Below the pieces are notes generated by a model. The model did no database searches, was not told the DNA's origin, and saw only the letters and a list, made by a program, of their open reading frames with translations. Made by a program: the position numbers and the translations under genes. Shown piece after piece: positions 1 through 7,944 of a DNA stretch of 40,243 nucleotides (its first letter is position 1; each line of letters starts with the position of its first letter). Source of the DNA: JAENVT01 sp040005915 (GTDB lineage: Bacteria; Actinomycetota; Acidimicrobiia; Acidimicrobiales; Ilumatobacteraceae); the NCBI GenBank assembly GCA_040005915.1, contig JBDTYA010000360.1, positions 1 through 40,243 of the forward strand. Reading direction: 5' to 3'.

Positions 1-2
1 CG

Positions 3-470
3 AAGCTCAGCTTCGACGACTTCTCCGAGCTCCAGCACATCACCTCGCTGTTGGAGACAGAGGCGATCAGGCTGCGGGTTCCTCACCTCACGGACGATGA
101 CCTCGACCGCATGACCGATCTACGGGTCGAGATGGAACAGGCGCTCGGGGAAGGGGATCTGTGGCGCGCCAACATCGCCCATCGGGAGATGCACTTCGTG
201 CCGTTCCGCGGGCCGACGACATCTCGTTTGATGAAGGAGATCGCCCGGCTGTGGGAACACACCGACCACTATCGCATCCTCCTGCTCCACAAAGTCGGGG
301 AGGTGCAGCGGGTCTCGCTCGCCCAACACATCGACTTGATCGAAGCCTGCCGCACCCGCGACCCCGAAATCGTCGTCGCCCTCAACAACGACCACCGCGA
401 CTTCGCCACGAGCACCATCACACCCCGGCTGCTCGAGGGCGTTACTGCAGCCGAACCGATCGTGGCCTGA
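3..470 (+). CDS. GntR-family regulator, FCD domain (5' end outside window)
   Basis: The reading frame is open from base 3 to the stop at 468-470, so the N-terminal winged-helix part lies outside the window. The visible 155 residues look like an all-helical FCD ligand-binding domain: an early LLETEAIRL helix, then metal-type histidine positions in AHREMHF and a late AQHIDLIEACRTRD helix. FCD regulators of the FadR/VanR type usually bind small carboxylates or sugar acids and repress neighbouring catabolic genes. The next gene, an LLM oxidoreductase 44 bp downstream on the same strand, is the likeliest partner. The internal TTG at 51 is not the true start because the domain continues upstream of it. 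Confidence 0.8.
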   Translation, partial: KLSFDDFSELQHITSLLETEAIRLRVPHLTDDDLDRMTDLRVEMEQALGEGDLWRANIAHREMHFVPFRGPTTSRLMKEIARLWEHTDHYRILLLHKVGEVQRVSLAQHIDLIEACRTRDPEIVVALNNDHRDFATSTITPRLLEGVTAAEPIVA

Positions 471-514
471 TCGCGATCTCAGCTGTGACGTAACCCGTCA
501 GGAAGGAAGTAGCA

Positions 515-1501
515 ATGCGCTTCGGAGCATGGATCCCCTCATACGCCTACCCAGGGCTCGACTACGCGCGTGCCAAGAAGGGCACCGACACCTTTGCCAA
601 GAAGGCCAACGAGCGCCACATCGATCTGTGGGTGATCGATCACCTTCTCCATGCACCGGGCCTGTACGGCATGCCGTGGCTCGAGCCGATGACCGTGCTC
701 ACTCACGCCGCCGCCGTCGCACCCGATGTCGAGATGGTGGGCACGGGCATCTTGGTGCTGCCCTTGAGAGACCCGGTCCTGCTCGCCAAAGAGATCGCCA
801 CGATGGACTTCCTCACCGGCGGCCGCTACCAGTTCGGAGTCGGACCGGGTTGGTACGGGCCCGAGTTCGAAGCGACCGGGACTCACATCAGCGAACGCGG
901 CCAACGAACCGACGAGTTGCTCGATGCAGTCCGCCTGCTGCTGACAACACCCAACGCCTCATTCGCCGGCAAGTTCTACTCGTTCACCGATGTGACGATC
1001 GAGCCCCGGCCGCCGAAGATGCCCGGCGTGTGGGTCGCCGGCGGATCGCGGATCCCCGACGGGGCGTTCGACAACGACGTACCCGTGCTCGCCAAGACCG
1101 TGCTGGAGCGCATCGTCGGCGCCGATTGGTGGCTGTCGCGTTGTTCCGGCAAGCAAGAGTGGGTCAAGAAGGACTGGAAGAAGGTGCAGGACCGCGCCGC
1201 CGAGCGTGGCGTCACCTGTCCGCGGTTCGGGCACACCAACTTCACCCATCTCGTCGACACCAACGATCCCGTGAAGGCGCGCGAGGAGCAGCACATCTAC
1301 TTCGAGCAGGTGATGGGCACCCACCGCAGCCACGCTCATCTCGAGGAGAGCTACATCTTCGGCACCGTCGATGAGATCGTTGCCAGGCTCCGCGACCTTC
1401 AAGACGCCGGTTGCGAGTATGTCGTGCTCGGCCCGACGAGCGACGACACCGCGCAGCTCGACCTGCTCGCTGATCTGATCATTCCGCAGGTCAACGGCTG
1501 A
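515..1501 (+). CDS. LLM-class (luciferase-like) F420/flavin-dependent oxidoreductase
   Basis: The 328-residue protein has the luciferase-like monooxygenase TIM-barrel pattern: an N-terminal MRFGAWIPSYAYP strand, TGILVLPLRDPVLLAKEIATMD, then the GGRYQFGVGPGWYGPEFEATG segment characteristic of actinobacterial LLM enzymes. Family members use F420 or FMN to oxidise or reduce small organic substrates in the cytoplasm; the substrate cannot be read from sequence. A Shine-Dalgarno AGGAAGG (500-506) sits 8 nt before the ATG and fixes the start. It probably forms a unit with the upstream GntR/FCD regulator. The C-terminal half has a lysine- and tryptophan-rich insert (WVKKDWKKVQ) that I do not recognise from common members. 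Confidence 0.85.
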   Translation: MRFGAWIPSYAYPGLDYARAKKGTDTFAKKANERHIDLWVIDHLLHAPGLYGMPWLEPMTVLTHAAAVAPDVEMVGTGILVLPLRDPVLLAKEIATMDFLTGGRYQFGVGPGWYGPEFEATGTHISERGQRTDELLDAVRLLLTTPNASFAGKFYSFTDVTIEPRPPKMPGVWVAGGSRIPDGAFDNDVPVLAKTVLERIVGADWWLSRCSGKQEWVKKDWKKVQDRAAERGVTCPRFGHTNFTHLVDTNDPVKAREEQHIYFEQVMGTHRSHAHLEESYIFGTVDEIVARLRDLQDAGCEYVVLGPTSDDTAQLDLLADLIIPQVNG

Positions 1502-1582
1502 CCCTGCCGGGTGGAACCGGGCCCGGCACGCAGCGACCGCCACCCTGTGACAACGCGCCGCGCGACCAGCTGAAACCGCGAC

Positions 1583-2353
1583 ATGATGATTGCAGTGAGC
1601 CCTGCGTCTGCCTACCGCGAACGCCCGTCGGCCGTTCCGGGCGTCACGGTGTGGACGCGTGTTACCGACGGCTCGTCGTCGTGGATCCTGCCCGACGGTT
1701 GCATCGACATCTTGTGGAACGGTCGGGAACTCACGGTCGCAGGGCCCGACACGACTGCCCATTGCGCGAGCGCGCCGAGTGGGACGGCGTACATCGCGGT
1801 GCGCTTCGCGCCCGGTGTCGCGCCGACGGTCCTGGGCATTGCGGCCGATGGGTTGCGTGACCATCACCCGTTGCTCGCTGACGTGATCGGGGTTGACGAG
1901 ACCGAACGACTGACCGAACGACTGACCGAGCCGCTGCTCGCGACCGACGCGACGGCGAGTGTGCTCGAGCGTTGGGCCGGGCGCCGCCTCGCTCTCGCGG
2001 GCGGGCAGGATGGCGCGATGCGTCACGTCGCAGCACTGATCGCCGAAGGGCACGCCGTGCCGGCAGTCGCGGCAGAGGTCGGCTTCAGCGAGCGCCAGCT
2101 CAATCGTCGGTCGCTCACTGCGTTCGGCTATGGGCCGAAGATGCTGGGGCGCGTCTTGCGCCTTCAGCGGGCGCTCGGCGTCGCCCGCCGCGGCATGCCC
2201 CTGGTCGAGGCCGCGCTCGCCGCCGGATATGGCGACCAGGCCCACTTCGCCCACGAGGTGCGCGCCCTCACCGGGCAGACCGCGTCTCAGCTGGTCGGTA
2301 GCGAGGCGAACAAGTCGACGCCGTTGCCGTCCGGGTCACGCAGCGTCGCGTAG
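1583..2353 (+). CDS. AraC-family transcriptional regulator
   Basis: The 256-residue protein has an N-terminal cupin-like sensing domain of the DUF6597 type (ILPDGCIDILWNG near residues 35-50, then AVRFAPGVAPTVLG) and a C-terminal AraC helix-turn-helix pair (about residues 150-240). The second HTH is seen in LVEAALAAGYGDQAHFAHEVRALTGQTASQL. The ATG at 1583 is followed by another ATG at 1586; no clear Shine-Dalgarno decides between them. The gene runs head-on into the VOC gene and overlaps its 3' coding end by 67 bp, so the last 22 codons or so are antisense to VOC codons and are probably an unstructured tail. The target is unknown; the VOC gene is a possible candidate. Confidence 0.8.
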   Translation: MMIAVSPASAYRERPSAVPGVTVWTRVTDGSSSWILPDGCIDILWNGRELTVAGPDTTAHCASAPSGTAYIAVRFAPGVAPTVLGIAADGLRDHHPLLADVIGVDETERLTERLTEPLLATDATASVLERWAGRRLALAGGQDGAMRHVAALIAEGHAVPAVAAEVGFSERQLNRRSLTAFGYGPKMLGRVLRLQRALGVARRGMPLVEAALAAGYGDQAHFAHEVRALTGQTASQLVGSEANKSTPLPSGSRSVA

Positions 2354-2688
2354 CGCTGCCCCCAGAACGCATCCCACGGCTCGAGATGACCGTCGAACCC
2401 GGCGGAGGTCATGGCCGAGTAGGTGGTGTCGACCTCGGCGGGATCAGCGCACTCGAAAGCCAGGGCCGTTCGCGGCGAGCCACCGGGCGGCGGAGTCCAC
2501 CCCGGATCGAATGATCTGATCGTCGATTCAGGGTCGATCAAGATCCGAAACCCACCGGCCAGCGTCACCTCGACGTGCGGCTCGCTGTCTGCCGTTGCAG
2601 GTATGTCGAGGCCGAGGGCTCGATAGAAGGCGAGGGTTCGGGGAAGGTCGGACGCGACCAATCCAATGGCTGAAGGAACAACGGTCAT
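2287..2688 (-). CDS. VOC-family (glyoxalase/dioxygenase fold) protein
   Basis: The 133-residue protein shows two beta-alpha-beta-beta-beta modules: VVPSAIGLVASDLPRTLAFYRALG at the start and the closing YATLRDPDGNGVDLFASLP strand. The final DPDGNxxxL motif with its acidic residue is typical of VOC metal sites, but I cannot place all ligands. The family covers glyoxalases, extradiol dioxygenases and antibiotic-binding proteins, so function is undefined. A TACGGT box (complement of 2695-2700) lies exactly 6 nt before the ATG, so the mRNA is probably leaderless. It overlaps convergently with the AraC gene by 67 bp. Confidence 0.8.
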   Translation of the reverse strand: MTVVPSAIGLVASDLPRTLAFYRALGLDIPATADSEPHVEVTLAGGFRILIDPESTIRSFDPGWTPPPGGSPRTALAFECADPAEVDTTYSAMTSAGFDGHLEPWDAFWGQRYATLRDPDGNGVDLFASLPTS

Positions 2689-2694
2689 GCCTCC

Positions 2695-2700
2695 ACCGTA
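2695..2700 (-). promoter_or_regulatory. -10 box of a leaderless promoter for the VOC gene
   Basis: On the minus strand TACGGT is followed by 6 nt and then ATG. This spacing puts the expected transcription start on the start codon. No -35 match is evident. Confidence 0.5.
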
Positions 2701-2753
2701 CGGAACGCGTCGCCGCGAGTCTTGTCGGAATCGGACATGCGCGTACTGCGAAT

Positions 2754-2759
2754 TACCGT
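2754..2759 (+). promoter_or_regulatory. Candidate -10 box upstream of a short ORF
   Basis: TACCGT is followed by 6 nt and a GTG at 2766, the same geometry as the leaderless promoters elsewhere in the window. It could also drive the dehydrogenase gene at 2837 with a leader of about 70 nt. No -35 match is evident. Confidence 0.4.
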
Positions 2760-2765
2760 GACGTC

Positions 2766-2849
2766 GTGGTCGACGAGATAGAAGCCGGCGCCGCCGGTGA
2801 TCGTGTGCCGACCGAATGCCGTTCGAGGAGGCGTAGATGTCGTTGGTGA
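2766..2849 (+). CDS. Possible 27-residue leader ORF overlapping the dehydrogenase start
   Basis: GTG at 2766 opens a 27-codon frame (MVDEIEAGAAGDRV..., ending in a run of arginines and CRW) that stops at 2847-2849, 13 nt inside the next gene. It starts 6 nt after a TACCGT box. The Shine-Dalgarno of the dehydrogenase (AGGAGG, 2826-2831) lies inside this frame, and the arginine-rich end comes partly from reading that SD as codons. Translation of this ORF would therefore cover the downstream initiation site. It may be a regulatory uORF or chance; no homology is recognised. Confidence 0.3.
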   Translation: MVDEIEAGAAGDRVPTECRSRRRRCRW

Positions 2850-3811
2850 CGGTGTTGGACGACTACCAAGAGGTGGCCCTGTCGATCGTTGATTGGTCCG
2901 AGGTGCATGCAGCGCACACCGTCGAGGTGATCACCGAGCACATCGCCGACCATTCCGCGCTGGTGCGACGGCTGGCGCAGAGCGACATCATTGTGGCGAT
3001 GCGGGAACGCACGCCATTCACCGGTGACGTGCTTGCCAGGCTGCCCAACCTGCGGCTGCTGGTCACGACGGGGATGGCCAACGCCTCGATCGACCTCGAC
3101 GCCGCGGCGAGCCACGGGATCGTCGTCTGCGGCACTGGTAGCGCCGGCAACGCGATGCCTGAGTTGACGATGGGGATGATGATCGCGCTCACCCGCAACT
3201 TGGCACAGGAGGATGCCGCTGTCCGCGCCGGCGGCTGGCAACACACGATCGGGCCCGGCCTATCGGGTGCGACGCTCGGTGTGGTCGGGCTCGGTCGTCT
3301 CGGCGTGCCGGTCGCGACCCTGGCGCAGGCGTTCGGGATGACGGTCATCGCCTGGTCGCCGAACCTCACTCCGGCCCGCGCCGCGCCGCACGGCGTTCGA
3401 GCGGTCGACAAGCACGAGCTGTTCTCGACGGCCGACGTGATCACCATTCACATGCCGTTGTCCGACACGAGTCGGGGTCTGATCGGTGCGCCAGACCTGG
3501 CGCTGATGAAGCCCTCCGCGTACTTGATCAACACCTCGCGTGGTCCGATCGTCGACGAGGCGGCGTTGATCGATGCGTTGCGCGCCGGACGGATCGCCGG
3601 CGCAGGGCTGGATGTCTACGACGTCGAACCACTGCCTGCCGACCATCCGCTGCGGTCGTTGCCCAACACGCTGCTCCTTCCGCACATCGGATACGTGACG
3701 ACCGACAACTACCGCGCGTTCTACGGACACGTCGTCGAGGACATCGTTGCGTTCACCGCCGGCACACCTGTGCGTGTGATGACGCCGTGGATCGGCACGA
3801 CGACGCGCTGA
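2837..3811 (+). CDS. D-2-hydroxyacid dehydrogenase (NAD-dependent)
   Basis: The 324-residue protein has the SerA/D-isomer dehydrogenase plan: a substrate domain split around a central Rossmann domain. The nucleotide motif is GVVGLGRLGVPVA (about residue 150), followed by MKPSAYLINTSRGPIVDE, the catalytic-glutamate region DVYDVEPLPADHPL and the catalytic histidine in LLLPHIGYVT. It should interconvert 2-oxo acids and D-2-hydroxyacids, but the substrate is unknown. The length suits the short form without ACT domains. A strong SD (AGGAGG, 2826-2831) lies 5 nt before the ATG. A strong inverted repeat follows 40 bp after the stop. Confidence 0.87.
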   Translation: MSLVTVLDDYQEVALSIVDWSEVHAAHTVEVITEHIADHSALVRRLAQSDIIVAMRERTPFTGDVLARLPNLRLLVTTGMANASIDLDAAASHGIVVCGTGSAGNAMPELTMGMMIALTRNLAQEDAAVRAGGWQHTIGPGLSGATLGVVGLGRLGVPVATLAQAFGMTVIAWSPNLTPARAAPHGVRAVDKHELFSTADVITIHMPLSDTSRGLIGAPDLALMKPSAYLINTSRGPIVDEAALIDALRAGRIAGAGLDVYDVEPLPADHPLRSLPNTLLLPHIGYVTTDNYRAFYGHVVEDIVAFTAGTPVRVMTPWIGTTTR

Positions 3812-3850
3812 CGAAGAATCAACCGCCGGCCAAGCCCCCTTTGGCGAGTC

Positions 3851-3882
3851 CCGAGGGTCGGTCGAACGACCGGGATCCTCGG
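3851..3882. terminator. Nested stem-loop between convergent genes
   Basis: An outer stem CCGAGG/CCTCGG (3851-3856 and 3877-3882) encloses an inner stem CGGTC-GAAC-GACCG (3859-3872). It sits between the dehydrogenase stop (3811) and the stop of the ACT-domain gene (3887), so it could terminate both strands. There is no U-tract, as is common in high-GC actinobacteria. Confidence 0.6.
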
Positions 3883-3886
3883 CGGG

Positions 3887-4402
3887 TCACTCGGTGAACT
3901 CGATGTCGACCATGAGATGATCGGCCAACGCCTCGAGTTGGGTGCGGACCTCGTCGATGCCGAGCGACGGTGGCAACACGACCGTCACGGTCGCCTCGAA
4001 CAAGGACCCCCCCGACATCGGAGCGCTCGTCGTGTCGGTGACGAGCTCCTCGATGCTGGCCCCGATCGCGGCCAGCGCGGCCGACACCGAGTGGACGAGG
4101 CCGGGACGATCGGTTCCGACGAGGGCCAGCGTGAAGCGATGCCCATCGGCGGCCGGCTCGATGTCGGTCTGATCGACCGCGACAACCAGCAGGCCTTGGT
4201 CCCCGAGCGCGGCGAGAGCGGATCTCAGCTCGTCGGCGCCGGCATCCGGCACCTGGACCTGCACGATGCCGGCGAACTTCCCACCGAGCCGCGCCATCTG
4301 ACTGCGTTCCCAATTGCCACCGTGGGCTCTGATGGCGCCGGAGATGGAGTCGACGAGACCCGGCCGGTCATCGCCGACGACTGTGAGCACGAGGGTTGCC
4401 AC
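3887..4402 (-). CDS. Two-ACT-domain protein (GcvR-like)
   Basis: The 171-residue protein is made of two ACT modules. The first opens TLVLTVVGDDRPGLVDSISGAI and the second FTLALVGTDRPGLVHSVSAAL, each with the GxDRPGLV ligand-loop signature. This matches the GcvR-type family, which binds amino acids and modulates regulators; GcvR itself represses glycine cleavage genes in E. coli. No catalytic or DNA-binding domain is visible, so it probably acts by contacting another protein. The start is GTG at 4402, preceded by TAGCGT and 6 nt, which suggests a leaderless mRNA. Confidence 0.8.
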   Translation of the reverse strand: MATLVLTVVGDDRPGLVDSISGAIRAHGGNWERSQMARLGGKFAGIVQVQVPDAGADELRSALAALGDQGLLVVAVDQTDIEPAADGHRFTLALVGTDRPGLVHSVSAALAAIGASIEELVTDTTSAPMSGGSLFEATVTVVLPPSLGIDEVRTQLEALADHLMVDIEFTE

Positions 4403-4408
4403 GGAGCA

Positions 4409-4414
4409 ACGCTA
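4409..4414 (-). promoter_or_regulatory. -10 box of a leaderless promoter for the ACT-domain gene
   Basis: On the minus strand TAGCGT is followed by 6 nt and then GTG at 4402. No -35 match is evident. Confidence 0.5.
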
Positions 4415-4452
4415 GTACCGGGGTGCCGAAGGCGAGCCCAACACTGGTGATC

Positions 4453-4491
4453 GGGCGCGGGATCGGTACGGCGAGTGCCGGAATCGCGCCC
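4453..4491. repeat. Single dispersed copy of the 39-bp hairpin repeat
   Basis: The segment begins GGGCGCGGGATCGGTAC and ends GAATCGCGCCC. It is 39 bp long and closely matches the core unit of the tandem array at 31434-31627, with the same closing GGGCGCG/CGCGCCC arms. It lies in the divergent gap between the ACT-domain gene and the DUF3048 lipoprotein gene. Confidence 0.75.
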
Positions 4492-4642
4492 ACACAGGAT
4501 GTCGCACGTCGTGTGATGTGTCACAGCGTCGATCGTCGAGGGTGACGGAAATCGATCGGCTGCAGTCGTCAGAATGGGTGGCGTCGGAACCATTCGCGTT
4601 CCGCCATCCGCATTCCCCCAATTGTCTGGATGGTGCAACATC

Positions 4643-5752
4643 ATGAACTCACCGCGATCGAAATCCGTGGCGGCCGCCCTCGCTCTGCTCGCTCTCGCTG
4701 CAGTGGCCGGCGGATGCAGCAGCGACAGCAGTTCGGCGGGCACCACGACCGCGGCGGCGACGACCACGACGACCGCCGAGGCCCAGCCGACGTCGACCAC
4801 GTCGGACGAAGTGACCACTGCGGCCGCGTCGACGACCACCACCGAGCCGGAGACCACGACGACGGTGCCGGCAGAGCCGGTCTATCCCCTGACAGGTGTG
4901 GCAAACCCCGATCCCGTCGTCGCCGCTCGTCCGGCGCTGATCGTCAAGATCGACAACGCCAGTGGGGCCCGGCCGCAGAGCGGGTTCAACGAGGCCGACC
5001 TGGTGATCGAGGAGATCGTCAACGACAGCATCACGCGCTTCGCGATGGTGTTCCAGAGCGGCGACAGCGATCCCGTCGGGCCGATCCGTTCCGGCCGACA
5101 CCAAGACGTCGACCTGTTCACTGCGCTCGATCATCCGCTCTTCGCATGGAGCGGTGGCAACGCCACGGTGACCGACCAGATCAACAACAGTGAACTGGTC
5201 AACATCGGCCCGAGCCGCGCTGCCGTGTACTACCGGGCGAAGGATCGCACGATCCCTCACAACCTCTATTCGAAGACCCTTGACCTGTACTCCAGGACGC
5301 CTCCCTTCTCGCCGCCCGCCAAGCAGCAGTTCGCCTACCGCGACCCGGGCGCGCCCGCGGCAGGCACGGCGAGTGCTGGAGTCACCGTGAAGCTGGACTC
5401 CATCGACGTCGAATGGGATTGGAACTCCGCCAAAGGCGTGTACTTCCGGAAGATGGAAGGCAAGCCGCACATGGATCGAAACAGCGGCCAGGTGAGCACC
5501 GACAACGTCGTGGTGTTGGCGATGGAGTACCTACCGGGCATCTCCGGAAGCCCGGATGCGCAGACGATCGGCACCGGCGAGGTGTTCGTCTTCACGGGCG
5601 GCAACTACATCCACGGCACGTGGACGCGCAATGACATCCACGAGCCGTTCTCCCTGGTGGACGACGCCGGAAAGGTCATTCAACTGCAGCCGGGCCGCAC
5701 CTTCATCGAGCTGCCCCGCCAGGATGGCACGGTGCCGCTCGGCGCCGCGTAG
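4643..5752 (+). CDS. DUF3048 (YerB-like) lipoprotein
   Basis: From the ATG at 4643 the protein is 369 residues: a basic start (MNSPRSK), a hydrophobic signal helix and the lipobox VAGGC, so it should be lipidated and anchored on the outer membrane face. A low-complexity Thr/Ala/Glu linker of about 55 residues follows, probably a wall-spanning spacer. Then comes the DUF3048 domain (PALIVKIDNASGARPQSG, IVNDSITRFAMVFQSG, VGPIRSGRHQDVDL). The domain has no settled function. An upstream in-frame ATG at 4574 is rejected because it would bury the signal peptide. It is transcribed alone, and I found no clear -10 close to the start. Confidence 0.85.
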   Translation: MNSPRSKSVAAALALLALAAVAGGCSSDSSSAGTTTAAATTTTTAEAQPTSTTSDEVTTAAASTTTTEPETTTTVPAEPVYPLTGVANPDPVVAARPALIVKIDNASGARPQSGFNEADLVIEEIVNDSITRFAMVFQSGDSDPVGPIRSGRHQDVDLFTALDHPLFAWSGGNATVTDQINNSELVNIGPSRAAVYYRAKDRTIPHNLYSKTLDLYSRTPPFSPPAKQQFAYRDPGAPAAGTASAGVTVKLDSIDVEWDWNSAKGVYFRKMEGKPHMDRNSGQVSTDNVVVLAMEYLPGISGSPDAQTIGTGEVFVFTGGNYIHGTWTRNDIHEPFSLVDDAGKVIQLQPGRTFIELPRQDGTVPLGAA

Positions 5753-5781
5753 CCGATGGTGAGATTCCCGCGGTCGCCCTC

Positions 5782-5810
5782 TTGACAGACGTCGCTCGCC
5801 GGTGCACACT
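5782..5810 (+). promoter_or_regulatory. Promoter of the tetR-MPI-N pair (near leaderless)
   Basis: A perfect TTGACA (5782-5787) is followed by 17 nt and CACACT (5805-5810). The ATG at 5819 is only 8 nt further on, so the transcript would have a leader of about 1-2 nt. This is the clearest -35 box in the window. Confidence 0.6.
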
Positions 5811-5818
5811 CTCGAACA

Positions 5819-6430
5819 ATGTTAGAGACACCGGTCCGCGATCGGAAAGCCGAACGGCGTAAGGCAACTCGGGACGAGATCCTCGACGCGGCCTGGGAGC
5901 TGGTGCGGGCCAACGGCCTCGCTGCCTTGTCGTTGCGCGATCTTGCCCAGGTTGTGGGGATGAAGGCGCCGTCGTTGTACTCGTACTTCGAATCGAAGTA
6001 TGCGATCTACGACGCCATGTTCGCGCAGGGCGCCGAGGCGTATCTCGACACCGATGCAACGGTGCCGGTGACAGGGGATCACCTGGCTGATCTGCAGGTC
6101 GGCGTGCGGTACTTCATCGAGTTCTGCACCAGCGATCCGGCGCGATATCAACTGATGTTCCAACGCACCATCCCCGGTTTCGAGCCCTCCGCCGAGACCT
6201 TCGCGCTGGCGGTCGAAGGGCTCGAGCGGTTGCGCACGCGGCTGGCCCGCGCGGACTTGACCGACCAGCGTTCACTCGACCTCCTGACGGCCATCGGTAG
6301 CGGCATCGCCGCCCAGCAGATCGCCAACGATCCGGGAGGCGATCGCTGGACACGTTTGGTCGATGAGGCGACCGAGATGTATTTCCTGCACGTCACGAGC
6401 ACCACAAGAACCCCGAGGAGCACCACATGA
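5819..6430 (+). CDS. TetR-family transcriptional regulator
   Basis: The 203-residue protein has an N-terminal TetR helix-turn-helix (about residues 15-62: TRDEILDAAWELVRANG, then LSLRDLAQVVGMKAPSLYSYFESKYAIYDAMF) and a helical ligand domain resembling the WHG/TetR_C_13 type (RYFIEFCTSDPARYQLMFQRTIPGF). It should be a dimeric repressor responding to a small hydrophobic ligand. Its stop overlaps the start of the next gene as ATGA, so the two proteins are translationally coupled and probably functionally linked. No palindromic operator stands out next to the TTGACA promoter. Confidence 0.87.
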   Translation: MLETPVRDRKAERRKATRDEILDAAWELVRANGLAALSLRDLAQVVGMKAPSLYSYFESKYAIYDAMFAQGAEAYLDTDATVPVTGDHLADLQVGVRYFIEFCTSDPARYQLMFQRTIPGFEPSAETFALAVEGLERLRTRLARADLTDQRSLDLLTAIGSGIAAQQIANDPGGDRWTRLVDEATEMYFLHVTSTTRTPRSTT

Positions 6431-7194
6431 ACACAACGATCCTGCCGGTCGACCGGATCAAGCCGATCGGCCGGGCCGAGGCGGGCCAACTGGCTACCGA
6501 CGAGAACGGGCGGATACTGGCATTGCTGGGTTCGCTGAGCGACGACGATTGGTCGGCACAGACCGATTGCACAGGCTGGGACGTTCGCGCGTTGGCCGGA
6601 CATCTCCTCGGAGCAATGGAGAACTTCGGTTCGGTCGGAAGCCTGATGCACATCATGCGTGCCGCGAAGAAGGAGGCGCGTGGGGGATCGTTCGTCGACG
6701 GCATGACCGCAGTCCAGGTCCGCGAGCGGTCCGGTCTCAGCACCGTGCAGCTGCTCGAGCGTATGGCCGTCGCCAGCCCTCGGTCGGCGAGGTTCCGCAG
6801 CCGCATGCCCTCACCGCTGCGAGCCATGCCGATGAAGCAGGAGCTCCTCAGCGGCGCCACCGAGAGTTGGAAGATGGGTTACCTGCTCGACGTCATCCTC
6901 ACCCGTGACACATGGATGCATCGTGTCGACATCTGCCGAGCGACCGGCCGCGACATGGTGATGACGGCCGAGCACGATGGCCGGATCGTCGCTCATGCGG
7001 TCGCCGAGTGGGCCAAGCGCCACGGTCAGCCGTTCACGCTGGAGCTCAGCGGACCCGTGGGAGGCATGTTCGGCAGCGCGGCAGCTACTCGAGACGACCT
7101 GCAGCCGATCAAGCTCGACGCCGTCGAGCTGTGCCGGATCTTTTCCGGCCGAGCCACGGGCGACGGGCTCCTTGCCCAAGAAGTGCCCTTCTGA
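6427..7194 (+). CDS. MPI-N/DinB-fold protein (mycothiol-dependent type)
   Basis: The 255-residue protein begins with a maleylpyruvate isomerase N-terminal/DinB-like four-helix bundle: TDCTGWDVRALAGHLLGAMEN carries the first metal-ligand histidine and ILTRDTWMHRVDICRATG the later histidine and aspartate. In actinobacteria this fold serves mycothiol-dependent isomerases, S-transferases and related enzymes. The C-terminal 60 residues resemble the sterol-carrier-like tail of these proteins. The gene overlaps the TetR stop by 4 nt (ATGA), making it the probable effector gene of that regulator. The thiol or substrate is not shown by sequence. Confidence 0.75.
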   Translation: MNTTILPVDRIKPIGRAEAGQLATDENGRILALLGSLSDDDWSAQTDCTGWDVRALAGHLLGAMENFGSVGSLMHIMRAAKKEARGGSFVDGMTAVQVRERSGLSTVQLLERMAVASPRSARFRSRMPSPLRAMPMKQELLSGATESWKMGYLLDVILTRDTWMHRVDICRATGRDMVMTAEHDGRIVAHAVAEWAKRHGQPFTLELSGPVGGMFGSAAATRDDLQPIKLDAVELCRIFSGRATGDGLLAQEVPF

Positions 7195-7331
7195 GGCTTC
7201 GAGGAATGTGCTGATCAGGCGCGGTGTTTCAACGTCCAGCGTCATTGCCTGGTCGGGGAACTCGTCGGTTTCGAGACGATTCGATGAGATGATGGTGCCA
7301 TCGATTCACATCACACGAGAAGGAGATCAGC

Positions 7332-7847
7332 ATGAGTCAGGAGACTGAACGGGCCGTCCTCGCCGGCGGTTGTTTCTGGGGGATGCAGGACCTGATCCGC
7401 AAGCGGCCGGGTGTGATCTCGACGAGGGTCGGTTACACCGGTGGCGACGTCGCCAACGCCACGTATCGCAATCACGGCTCCCACGCCGAGGCGATCGAGA
7501 TCGTCTTCGACCCCGAGCAGGAGTCATTCCGCGGATTGCTGGAGTTCTTCTTCCAGATCCACGACCCGAGCACGAAGAATCGTCAGGGCAACGACATGGG
7601 CGCGAGCTACCGGTCGGCGATCTACTACACCGACGACGAGCAGCGGGCGGTAGCCGAAGACACCATTGCCGATGTGGAAGCGTCGGGGCTGTGGCCCGGC
7701 AAGGTCGTCACCGAGGTCGCTCCTGTCGGTCCGTTCTGGGAGGCAGAGCCCGAGCACCAGGACTACCTGTTGCGCTATCCCGCCGGCTACACCTGCCACT
7801 TCGTGCGCCCCGATTGGAAGCTCCCGCGTCGCGAGGCCAACGCCTGA
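7332..7847 (+). CDS. msrA: Peptide methionine sulfoxide reductase MsrA
   Basis: The 171-residue protein has the MsrA active-site motif GCFWGMQDLI with the catalytic cysteine near residue 14, followed by GVISTRVGYTGGDVANATYRNHGSHAEAIEIVFDP and the FFQIHDPSTKNRQGNDMGASYRSAIYY block. It reduces the S-epimer of methionine sulfoxide in oxidised proteins. The length is that of a stand-alone MsrA without a fused MsrB domain. AAGGAG (7320-7325) lies 6 nt before the ATG. Residues recycling the catalytic cysteine near the C-terminus are not obvious, as the tail has no further cysteine except in the GYTCHFVRP segment. Confidence 0.93.
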   Translation: MSQETERAVLAGGCFWGMQDLIRKRPGVISTRVGYTGGDVANATYRNHGSHAEAIEIVFDPEQESFRGLLEFFFQIHDPSTKNRQGNDMGASYRSAIYYTDDEQRAVAEDTIADVEASGLWPGKVVTEVAPVGPFWEAEPEHQDYLLRYPAGYTCHFVRPDWKLPRREANA

Positions 7848-7944
7848 CCGTCGTCTCGGACCGCGATCCTCGCCCACGATGCCGGGCTGTTGCATCGCCA
7901 GCCGACAAACCGGACGACGAACGGTCGCATGGCCGAGCAGACTG

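Noticed and set aside
4574..4642. Upstream ATG for the DUF3048 lipoprotein
   Set aside because: It would place 23 residues before a clear signal peptide and lipobox.
7666..7944. N-terminal extension of hrpA reaching into msrA
   Set aside because: The extension overlaps msrA in another frame and its translation is unlike helicases; conserved sequence begins around 7951.
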